Shown here: one piece after another, positions 23,574 to 33,620 of the stretch
Position numbering within the stretch: position 1 is the first letter of the stretch
Layout of the letters: the number at the start of each line of letters is the position of its first letter
Source of the DNA: Porodaedalea pini
Taxonomy: Eukaryota; Basidiomycota; Agaricomycetes; Hymenochaetales; Hymenochaetaceae
DNA: 64,000 nucleotides
Direction of reading: 5' to 3'
Assembly (NCBI GenBank): GCA_002794775.1
Contig: NBAY01000001.1
Span: 2,666,001-2,730,000 of the forward strand
Program-made: the position numbers and the translations under genes
Notes under the pieces: model-generated
The model's database searches: none
What the model was told of the DNA's origin: nothing
Seen by the model: only the letters and a program-made list of their open reading frames with translations

Positions 23574-24323
23574 TATAGGTGAAACCAGTCAGCACCTTTC
23601 TTCCCGTTGTTTCCGGTTAGAGTTGACATTCTTGCAGCATATAGTAAAGTATGTGATGAAATGCTGAGGCCAAGTTTGATACCATTCGGTGCGTGGAGGT
23701 GCCTAAAGAGGCCGATTATCGACTCAACGAGTTCCCCACGACATGTACCCGATGTGTCGCGAGCTTGAGCAATACCGCCGTTAAGAGTGAGAAATAAGTG
23801 AACTGCGTGAAATTAAATTCCGGCTGTGCGTAGGGTCTTCAGCGAGCGCAAGGCTTCTCTCGCAGATCCAGCCACGCCTCTGTCACCGTGAGATAGAGAT
23901 GAGACAAATTTCCTGCGAAAGACTAACCTGAGCCGGCCCGAGCTCTCCTAAACAGTTGAAAGTGGTAGAGGAATGCACCCGTCAACAACTTGTAGATCCT
24001 TGAAGTTAATATCGCCTTTATTTACTTGTATGTGGGCTGAAAAGGATTCCAGAATGCAGATTCGAGTTTCTTTCAGAGCAACTATCGCTAATTTCCGTAA
24101 GTGAAGGGGAGGCAGTTTTGGCTTAGCTTAAGTAATTCATGGCCAATCGGCAACAGGTAAGCACGTGACCACGACGCGTTTTACGCGCGAGTCGCGTTGA
24201 ACTCGAACTTTGATCTTCGAACTTTGGGTGCTAGCCACCGCTTGTCTTTTTCCAAATCTGTCTAACATTTCTTCTCTCTTCTCTCTTGCTTGGTTCAGTT
24301 CTGGCTAGAGGCCCTGCCCATGA
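23574..24323. other. Intergenic region upstream of the kinase gene
   Basis: Single-copy sequence, no ORF with recognisable features. A pyrimidine-rich stretch (about 24240-24300) precedes the start codon at 24324. An ATG at 24320, four bases upstream in another frame, would give a short out-of-frame peptide. Confidence 0.45.
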
Positions 24324-27300
24324 ATGTCGAAACCCAGGTCCAGGTCCAACTCAGCCGTGGCATCCTGGTTCCATCGCAAAGCACAATTGCAGACACTCCT
24401 TGGAAATTGTGGCGACGATGAAGAGGAAGGTATCGCTCTCGATCGTATGCTGCACGGTCAATCAGCCATAGGTAAAACTCGGAAGACTATTGACATCGAG
24501 AATGTGCGCTTCTCCGACAAGGACCTCAATTCATTCGGTCCTCTCGCGGACGCTCAGTTTGGCACAGTGAGTTCGAAGTAATTCGAATACGGCTTATAAT
24601 TAATTGAGCTTGAAGGTCGAGCTCGTGAGCTGCCGCTTGGATGGTCGTGTCTACGTTCGCAAACGTGTCTCCAAGAAATTCGCTCTCAAGACTCGCGAAC
24701 AATGTTCCCCTCAGAGCGAGCGGCACATACTCCTGCTTGCGCTCAAATCGCAATCACGTGGCTCCTCATCATGGACACCGCAAATGCTATGTGCATATCA
24801 GTGCCCGAGCTTTCTGAACATCGTCATGGAGTATGCCGCGGGTGGCTCGTTATGGGACGTGCTCGAGTCCTCCGCAGAAGGTCGACTTGCAGCCACGGAT
24901 CTCGAGTGGTGGGCACCGCAGTGCGTTTGTGCAATTGAATGGCTGCATTCTCGAGCGGGCTTTGTGCATCGTGATGTCAAGCCGCACAACTTTGTCGTTC
25001 GGCCCGGTCCAGCCGCACGACTACTGCTCATTGACTTTGGGAGTGCTGCTCCGCTGCTTACGCCCGGAGCTGATGGCGTACAGCACGTGCCACGGTCTAA
25101 CTGCCTCGTTCCATGTGGCACTTGTGACTATATCTCACCAGAGATTCTGCGCGCACACGAGGAAGCTCTCGTCGCGCTTGAGATGTCTGACGACGAATGT
25201 GAAGATGCCGACGACTCAGATGCGGAACTGCATGGACGCTGGAAAAGGAAGAGGAAGGAGAATGTTCTGCAAAATGATGTTGGCTACGGCCGTGAAACGG
25301 ACTGGTGGAGCCTCGGCGCGATGCTATATGAGCTGGCATTTGGTGTTGCGCCGTTCTTTGCAAACGACATCCGCCAGACATATGCGCGCATCATGAATCA
25401 TGAGGTGTGTTCTATTGCTGTACTAAAGCATACTCCCGCTTCTCTGACCCTCGCGACAGTCCAACCTAATTTTTGACAGCAAAGTGCCCGTCTCGCCGTC
25501 TCTTGTTAGCCTCATCAAAGGGTAAGTATCGAGAGCATCTTCGTGGGTTATACTTAATCAAGACATTCGCAGGCTCCTAACGCATCATGAGAGTCGTTTG
25601 GGCCGTCGTTCTGCAGATGAGCTTAGAAATCATGTGTATTTCAGGGATGTCGATTGGTCAAATATCCATTCGCGTGAGCTTCAACACTACGTTGACCGAT
25701 AGTTATCCCATGTTCATGATTATTTAACACAGGCTCATCACCTGCCGACCTTCTTCTTCCCGAGTTTACTTACACCAAACCTCTAATTTCCCCTGATCCA
25801 GAGGATGATAACTCGGAAACATCTGCGGATGCCTCCAGGCCCTTCGCATTTTCTGCTCTGTTTCAATCTTCAGTCACGTCCAAACCGGATGCTTCCTCAT
25901 TTCACTCGTATCAACAAGATCCATTGGCCACACCCGCATTCGGACGTCGCAGCATGTCTCGGAGTGGCTCTGCTGGCTCCGCTCAAAAATCGATCGCATC
26001 ATTCATTGGCTTCTCCTGGGGCCCGCCCAAGGACGCCTTTGACGATGCCACGCGCATCGTTCCCGCTGAACCTGCTTCCACCGAGCCAGGCCTTTGTATG
26101 TCTTCCTTTGCTGACGCTGAGGTGACGGTGCCTCAGCACCCGCTCATCACGCCAAGACGGCCGTCGCGCGGTACTGCTCCGCCGAGCACGGTACGTATAA
26201 CAAGTGTACGGCGCAGTGCGCAGTCTCGTCCCGTCTCGGATCGTGAGGCAATGCGCGTACTCGTCACCTGTGTCGGACAGAGTGCACGGAAGCGCGTGCT
26301 CGAGAGCGGCAAGAAACCGAAGGTACTGCTCCCCCAGTTTGGTTTTGGACCGCCCCCGCCGGTAATCGCTGCGACAGCTTTAGGAGATAGCTTTGGGAAG
26401 GGTCGCCCGCGTGCGCCGTCATATTCGCGTTTATCACCGCGCTCTTCTGTAACGAGTGCGGTTCGAAAAGAACTGCGGTTTGATGACACGACGACGCAGA
26501 TCATGCCGAACTTGTCGTACACGAATACATTCACAACCACCTTCTCGAACTCAGGTGTGAGTGGAGGCGTCATTCCTTACGTCCCGCCACCTTATTCAGC
26601 CTCCGACTCTGGGACGATTTCTTCTGAGACGGAAGGTCCGCCGAGCCCAAGTCCAAGTCCGCGGCCTGGATCGGCCATGTCGATGCTCTCGATGTCACGT
26701 CGCAGTGCGACGCCGACGGTGTCAAGCGCCTATGTCATGGGCGTACCTGTGCGCTCCAGCAGTGAGCCTCCTGAGCTGCAACCGCGTGCGAGGGCGGGGT
26801 CGCTTGGTAGTGTGCATGACGATGGAAACGGCAATGGTGCTGTCTTAGAAGCGAAGGAGCTACAAACACCTCGGCGTGCGCGATTTGCAAGCTCACCTGC
26901 TTCGTCTCCTGAGCCACCTCCGAAGCGTGTACCTCCAACACCCCATCCGCAGGCACACCGCAACGGAGCAAAAGAGAGCCAGACATTGCGGCGCACACAG
27001 CTTGCAGACTCGCATGCTTCGTCTCCAGAGGCTGCTAAAGAGCGTGCGCCAGCAACCCCTCATCCCCGGAAAACAGCGAAAGAACAACGGACGCCTCGCT
27101 ATACGCACTTTGCGGACTCACTTGCTGAGTCACGTGAGGTCGTCAAAGAGCGTGTCCCGTCTACACCTCATCCACAGGCGCAGGCGCAAGCTCGTCGAAA
27201 CACAAAACCTCCGCTTCAGGCCTTGCGCGGGAGGACTATGTCATCCACACCTGCTCGGGCAGGTCTACGCCGAAAGGAAGCAGAAATGTCATTCTCGTCT

Positions 27301-27633
27301 GATGAAGATAAGACGATTCGCGGGCAGAGCCGAAGCCGAAGCAACAGCTTGAGCGGGACCGAAGACATACACGAGAGGGACGGCGAAGCACATATGGGCG
27401 ACGGGGAGACGGAGACGGAGACGCCATCTGACGAGGAGCTGGAGGCACAGAGTTGGAATGCAAGTCCATCAAGCCCGGATGAGTATGCCCAGCCTGGTCG
27501 TGATCGCGAACACTATGACAGCCTTGGGATGTATGATGATATGGAACGACGATTGCAGCGACTAATGGCTGACCTCGCGAATGTCAAATTGCACATAGAT
27601 GGATTTGTCTCTCAGGTGCGCAATGAGGGATGA
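24324..27633 (+). CDS. AGC/DMPK-like Ser/Thr protein kinase with long disordered tail
   Basis: Exons 24324-24566, 24616-25404, 25460-25521, 25573-25673 and 25733-27633, giving 1031 aa. The kinase domain (about residues 65-420) has HRDVKPHNF, DFGSAAP, the AGC-type GTCDYISPEIL and a DWWSLGAMLYELAFG block like that of ROCK/MRCK kinases. The Gly-rich loop is degenerate (LADAQFGTV instead of GxGxFG). An acidic insert of about 40 residues (DDECEDADDSDAE) separates the APE-type motif from DWW. The C-terminal 600 residues are Ser/Pro/Arg-rich with a threefold imperfect repeat (TPRRARFASS, TLRRTQLADS, TPRYTHFADS) and a short final helix. Substrates are unknown; a link to Rho-type polarity signalling is only suggested by the kinase class. 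Confidence 0.8.
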
Positions 27634-27975
27634 GGTATTTCATACCTCCTTCTCCCTTTGCAGATCTTACATTGGGGTATTTACGTTTGGCGTAATCCTA
27701 ATTTCAGAAGTTTCAATCTTGCATAGGGACGGTTTGAGTCGTGGAGGGATCGCATGTGTATATACGCATTATCAATACGCATAAAAGTAGCCATAAATTA
27801 ATATCATCTCAAGAATATACCTGTATTTTTGTATAGAGCCATATAATATATATACTTACACGAGTCTGAAACGCGACGCGTTTTGATTACGTGCCAGTTA
27901 CCGGCACTTGCCATATTTTCAAAGTCCAGTACAGTGACTGTACTGTATTGTCGAAGCTCACCATATCCCAGTGCA
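27634..27975. other. Spacer between kinase and bL31m genes
   Basis: AT-rich in the centre (27780-27870). An in-frame upstream ATG at 27883 could extend the following gene by 31 residues. No other feature. Confidence 0.45.
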
Positions 27976-28512
27976 ATGAATCTCTCTTCCTGCAGTCGTA
28001 CTCTCAAAACCATACCCCCAGCACATTTGGGCGCGCGAAACGTTTCTTCTTCGCCCTACGGGCGTACGCATGTCTGGCGGCGGCGGGCACCAAAGCTGCC
28101 GAACCCGGTCGTCCCGCACTTCCCGCAACGCGTCGTGCTCGCGGACGGCAGCACGTTCGTGCACTGGACGACCTCGCCGCGCGCAGCGCTGAAGCTGACG
28201 CGCGATACGACGAATAACCCGCTATGGAGCCCGTGGCTCGCGGGCAGCAACCCGGAGGACGTCGAGGGCGCGGCGGCGGGCCGCCTTGGACGCTTTAGGA
28301 GGAAGTTTGAGGAGCTCGGCGGAGCAGAGTTGCACAATGAATGGGTGCAGGACGCGATGGAGGGGCAAAAGGTCGGCATGCAGGCTCCGTAAGTTGGGGT
28401 TTTTCTATATTTTGAGAAGATTTTCCTTGTTGATGTTCGTACTTCGCATAGGAAACAAGAAATCAAGGCTCCCCAGCCAAAAACGAGCTCTCCACATGCA
28501 AAGAGGAGGTAG
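27976..28512 (+). CDS. mrpl36: Mitochondrial large-subunit ribosomal protein bL31m (MRPL36-like)
   Basis: Exons 27976-28388 and 28452-28512, giving 157 aa. The N-terminus (MNLSSCSRTLKT...GARNVSSS) is Ser/Arg-rich without acidic residues, as expected for a mitochondrial presequence. The body has VVLADGSTFVHWTTSP, then LTRDTTNNPLWSP, then a GRFRRKFEEL segment. The order (LSDGS, NNPLW, LxRFxxxF) matches what is known of yeast Mrpl36. bL31m sits at the central protuberance of the mitoribosome and contacts the small subunit. The extreme C-terminus is Lys/Pro-rich and low in complexity. An upstream in-frame ATG at 27883 is less likely because its peptide lacks presequence character. Confidence 0.75.
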
Positions 28513-28605
28513 GCTCGAGGGAGATGGGAATTATTTTAGAAGTGCAGAATAATATGCAGAATTTGCCAATGTCCATTCATGCATGTTACAATCTATTATT
28601 TTATA

Positions 28606-29500
28606 TTATACGAGTCTCTTCACCTCCTCTACCTTCTTCTCGACGGCATCCTTAACGTCTAATGCGCCTTCCTCGATCTTCTTGGCTGCTTCCTTCCCTC
28701 GCTCCTCTGCTGCCTGCAGCGCGACTCTGCCTTGTTCTTCTGCGATCTTCACGGCCTCCCGTCCACGCTCCTCAGCCGCTTTCTTAACGTCCTCACCAAA
28801 CGCACGGCTCATCCCTAGCGCCTCGCGGAGCTTGAGGCCGGTTGCGTCCTGAACGGCGCCGACCGCGCTGATGACGCCACGCTCGAGAGCCGCACGTCCG
28901 TCTGTGGCCTTGTCCTTCGCCATCTCCCACGTCATCTGGCTGTGCGCGACCGCGGTGTCGGTAAACTGTGCGGCGCGCGGTGCGTATGTATGCTCCAGGT
29001 CGGATACATATGCGCCAATGTTGGCGGCGGTATGGGGCAGAAAGTGGTTGAGCGAGAGGATGAGGAGTGTTGGCGGGAGGGCGAGTCGTGTGGGGAGTCC
29101 GCGCGAACGTGCTAGGATGGAACCGGAGAGGGTTGCGACACCGACGTAGAGAGCACCGGGAGTGAGCTGCTCATCGGGTGACTTGAAGCTTTTTATGCGC
29201 CCTACAATCACAGAAAAATCAATAATGAGAATATATGAGAATGACGAGATGCGCACGTTCAACGGCGTGTTCGACAGCTATCCAACGGTCGACCCATCCC
29301 TGAACATAGGCATACGAGTTGGCATACGTTGCAGTGATTGTCTTGCGAGCATGCCCAATACGGCGTTCGAGCTCTGAAGGCGTGTCGACTAAAACAAGCT
29401 GAGGCTCCGGGGCAGGATAGATTGGCAGCTTTTCGCGTGGGGCAACGGCGACAGCAGCAGCTGCTGCGCCGAGGAGTGCCCTCCTGGGCTTTAAGATCAT
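28606..29500 (-). CDS. MICOS complex subunit Mic26/Mic27 (apolipoprotein O family)
   Basis: Two minus-strand exons, 29500-29257 and 29201-28606, giving 279 aa. The N-terminus is a short basic/Ala-rich leader. The family core follows: LPIYPAP, LVDTPSELERRIG, then a helix with VEHAVE and a TPGALYVGVATLSGSILARSRG membrane segment, then LPPTLLILSLNHFLP. The C-terminal 120 residues are a charged amphipathic helix with repeated AAEERGREA-type heptads, likely coiled coil. MICOS Mic26/27 proteins lie in the mitochondrial inner membrane at crista junctions and bind cardiolipin. The long charged tail is typical of fungal members. It is divergently placed from the LINE that ends near 29700, so the LINE sits in or near its promoter. 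Confidence 0.8.
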
Positions 29501-29790
29501 TGTTTACTTTAAATCAAATAATATGAGTATATTATGGGACGTACCAGACGCGCACGCAGCATGCGGGGTGGATGTGTACAGGTCAAGGCGTAAGAAATGG
29601 CGCGGATAATGAAATTCAGTAGATATGATGTCACGTGCGCGCTTCTTTATAATATCTGCTATCTACTACTAACAGACACCCAACCGCAAAGGAACCGGAA
29701 CAAACAGACGAGACGTACTACGTAGAGCGCAAAATGGGGGTGATAGCTAGTGTGGTAGGAGTAAACGTAACAATGAATGGTAAAGCGTGA

Positions 29791-32700
29791 CTAAAGGTAG
29801 AATGATGGAGGTAGATCAGATAGGACGGGCATACTGTCCGGAGGGCGACGGAATGAAAAGTAAGCAAATTTAAGCAGTAAGAGAAAGTTATTTGGGCGGA
29901 ACCATTCATAGAAAGTAAAAGGTAAGGAACGTTGACGATAAAGGCCGTTTCTGATAAGTGCAAAAAAAGGACAACAATTAAGAATATGGCGGACATCGTG
30001 TTTGATACACGCTGGGTCCGGGCAACGCGGTTGAAGGTTTCGGTCATGCAAATCGAGCGTGTTCAACATCAAGTTGACAGCACGCGCTTGAACTGTATGG
30101 TGTATCCTCTTCCTAGGGGAAAGCTTCAAGAACGGGTGCAGGGATCGCGTAGGGTGAAGGATAAACAAGGACGGCTCGAGAATAGAGCGATGTCCCCGCA
30201 GGTTAATGATGTTGGCTTTCCAATCTCGTAAGAGGTCGAGATGTACTCGCGCCTTCAGGTTAGGGAGCGAATCCGGTGCAGGCTCGGAGTGGTGGTTAGA
30301 TGCGGCATCTTTTGCCAATTTATCGGCTTTTGAATTGCCCAAGACTCCGCGGTGTGAGGGGAGCCATTGGACCGTGATGTGGGAGGCCTCATGATGGAGG
30401 GCGAGAAAGATTCTGCATAAACGGCGGAAGGTGATGATGAAATCCGCGTGTCGCTCATCATTGGAAAAGATAAGCTGGACGCAATTAAGCGAGTCCGAGA
30501 CTATGTGGATGTGGATGGGCGTGAAGCATTTCGCTAATAGGGAGGATATACGACGCATGGCTGCGATGAGCGCTTCCTGCTCCTCGAACAGGATGTTCGA
30601 GTGAGAGTGCGCTGCTGAGGAAAAGACAGCTAGTTCCTGTTGATTGTGCATGATGACGAATCCATGGCCGCCATTGTGGGAGCCATTGGCATCTGGAATG
30701 ATGGAGCCGTCTGAGAAGATAAAATACTGGTAAGGAGGAGGGTGTAAAAAGAAAGAATTGAAATCACGAATAGCTTTCGGTCATTGCATAATAGAAGGGA
30801 TGGGAGTCATGATAAGACATGAGTGAATGGGAGTAAACGAAGGGAAAGTGATGACTTTGGGGATAGAAACGCCAGGGAGGAGAGACGAAACTAAGTATTG
30901 ATTTCGTGAAGGATTGTTTTTGGAATGAGAAATATACGACAATAGGAAGCATTGAGAAAGTGCGCGGATGAATAAAGGGAGGGGTGGGCATGATAGAAGG
31001 GATTCCACTACCGCTGGTTGAATATTTTTATGGAAAATTGAATGAAGGAATTGGTTTTGTGTGTTTTGAAGAATAGAGAGAGACGATGATTCGGGAAAAA
31101 GAACTGCGCCGTAAATGGCGACTGAACGAATTAGACCAAAATAAAGGAGACGTGCGTGCTGAAGGTAAGCACCGTTAGACCGGTTAAAAAGGAAATAGTG
31201 TTGGTGCAAAGTGGAAATGGCTTTATTAGCCCGAGCCTCGAAATGGAGCTTGGGCGAGAGATCATAAGAGAAAATTACCCCCAACCATGTGAGGTGACGT
31301 GAAGGGCGGATGACGTGGTTGTTGGGTAAGGACAACGATGCGGTGGATGATGAAGGAGAGTCTGTTAAGAAAAAACGAAAAGTGTAATCTGCAATTCGGT
31401 GATGTGGAAGGATATGAAGGAGTTCGATGGCATCCGGGTCAATGGATAGGCCAAGAGATTGGAATTGAAGCGAAAGGAATTGGAATTGATTGCGAAGACG
31501 GACTAAATTGGTCCGAATGTTTAGAGAGCGTGCATAAAGAAGATGGTCGTCCATGTAAGCAAGCAAAGGGCGGTCAGGGCCAAAACGAGAATTATAAGCT
31601 GTGATGATGTCCGCGGCGGCAAATATTGAAATGAGGGGAGATAGTGGGGACCCCTGAGGGACTCCGCGATTAGGTTTGATAAAGGGGGAAGAAAAGAAGT
31701 TGTTAAAATGGAAGGAAATGGGACGATCCATGAGCCAAATCGAAAGAACTCGAATGAGATTCGGGTGGACGTTAGAATGAATGAGTTTGTCAAGAAGACG
31801 GTTATGGGAAATATTATCGAAAAAACCTTGAATGTCAATTGTAAGGATGGATGTAATGAGAAAACGGTGTCGATGGGATAGTGACTTTGTGGCGTCACTG
31901 CCGTTATAGATAAATGGGTTAGAAAGGATAGTGGAAAGGAGGTCATAACAGGCCGTAAGGGAAGAACGGTGCTTCCGACACCCATGTTGAGCGTCTGGAA
32001 GGAGATTATTAAGTTCAAAGAAAGGTTGAAGAAAGTTAAAAAGAATGCGTTCGAATAACTTTCCAATGGTGTTGACCAGCGTGATGGGACGGAACGCTCT
32101 AGGAACTGAAAAGTCAGAGCGCTTGGGTTTAGGAATGAAAGTAACGAGTGAGGTCTTGAAGGATAAAGGGAAATGACCGATCTTCAAACATAAAGAAAAG
32201 AGATCAACAAAAAATTGACTGCAAAGCTCGATTAGGAGCTCCAGATGTTTATAGGAGATGTGGTTGTTGCCGGGGCTCGTTTTGTGGTCAATGCCATTGA
32301 AAGCGGCATGTATGTCCGCCATTTCGATGTGGCAGAAATTGCGAAGGTCGGGAAGAGGGATGACCTCCGGGGAAGACCTTAAAGGGGGAAAAAACGTCTC
32401 CCAAAAGAGGGACGCTTTATCGGCTTCCGTTGTGGTGAATAAGCCATTAGCCATGCGGAGCGCGCCAATGGGGGCGCGTCAACGTGCTGTACCCAAAAAC
32501 TGATTACGCCAAGCGGACCGTGTATCAGATTGTTGAAGACGAGAGCCGAAAAAGGCGTTCTTGGCTCGGGTGATCTCTGTGTCAAGGCGTCTTTTAGAGT
32601 CGGGTTGCGGGTTGCGGCAATATTCGCGATAAAGTCTGGAACACGCTTCAGACCACCAATTGTTGGGGCCGAAGTACGAGCGGGGCTTTCGTTTTCGAAG

Positions 32701-33615
32701 AAAGAATGTTGCGAAGTTGGATAGGGAATCGCTAAAGGAGAAAAGAAGGTCGTCCAGCGCCTTGGGGGATTCGATCCCTGTTAATGAAAATGAAAAGGAA
32801 TTGGAGTCACAAAATTCCCCAATGAATGTGGGCAGGTCGCAAGAGCGAATGGAACGAAGGGGATGTTCTGTGGGTGCGGCAAGGAAGTTAATGTTAAAAG
32901 AAAAGCGAATGGGATGGTGGTCAGAAGAGATATCTAGGGAAGGATCAGAAATAGAAATGCGGTCCAAGAGAAAAGGGGCAAAATCATCGGACGCGATAAC
33001 AAGGTTGATGATGGATTTGGAGCCGGTGGAACGATTGAAATAAGTGTGATGATTAGGGGGGTTACAGACGATTAGGCCGTTGTCATTGATCCAGTCAACG
33101 AGGGCCGTAGATCGTGAAAAGTTATGGATCTGATCGGGAAAAGACCAAATATCCGAATGGCGGTTGAAGTCCCCGATGAAAATATTGGAAGGGACAGAAA
33201 GAGAAGGAAAAGGGTCTTCAAACTCGTGCAAGGAGGGAGAGTTGTAGACGTTCCAAAGTAAAAGTGGGGCTAAGTCATCCTGAGAAATAGAAATGACCGT
33301 GATGTTTGGCGATGGATTGTTAGGAGTGTATAACGAAACCCGATGGATGATGCGAGGGTGTACAAGTGTACAACAACGCGGTTTAGAGGACGAAGGAGAA
33401 CGAAAAGCGGTGTAGGGAGCGGAATTTCGGATGTTAAATGCACGCGAACCGGACGAGGAGACTTTAGAGGGAATAATTGATAATACAGTGGGGATTTCTT
33501 GAAAGCAAATAATGTCCGGTGCGGCATGGGTAGAAGAAAAGGAACGTAAGAGGAAATCGAATGTAGGTTCAGAATTTCGAATGTTAAGAGAAAAAACCGA
33601 AATTGTGTCTGTCAT
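29791..33615 (-). pseudogene. LINE ORF2: endonuclease, reverse transcriptase, RNase H, two in-frame stops
   Basis: One reading frame of 1275 codons is interrupted only by TGA at 32481-32479 and TGA at 30783-30781. The first third is an AP-endonuclease (FQEIPTV, GDFNRHSDIW, SDHHPI). The middle is a reverse transcriptase (FRPITLVNTIGKLFE, NRGVPQGSPLSPL, and YMDD where LINEs usually have FADD). The last third has an RNase H (FSDGS, EEQEAL, SDSLN, LPSHRGVLGN..AD) and a Cys/His knuckle (CPDPACIKHDVRHILNCC). The start codon lies 5 nt after the ORF1 stop, in another frame. With both stops the polyprotein cannot be made in one piece, so this copy is probably inactive. Confidence 0.85.
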
Positions 33616-33620
33616 AAGGT

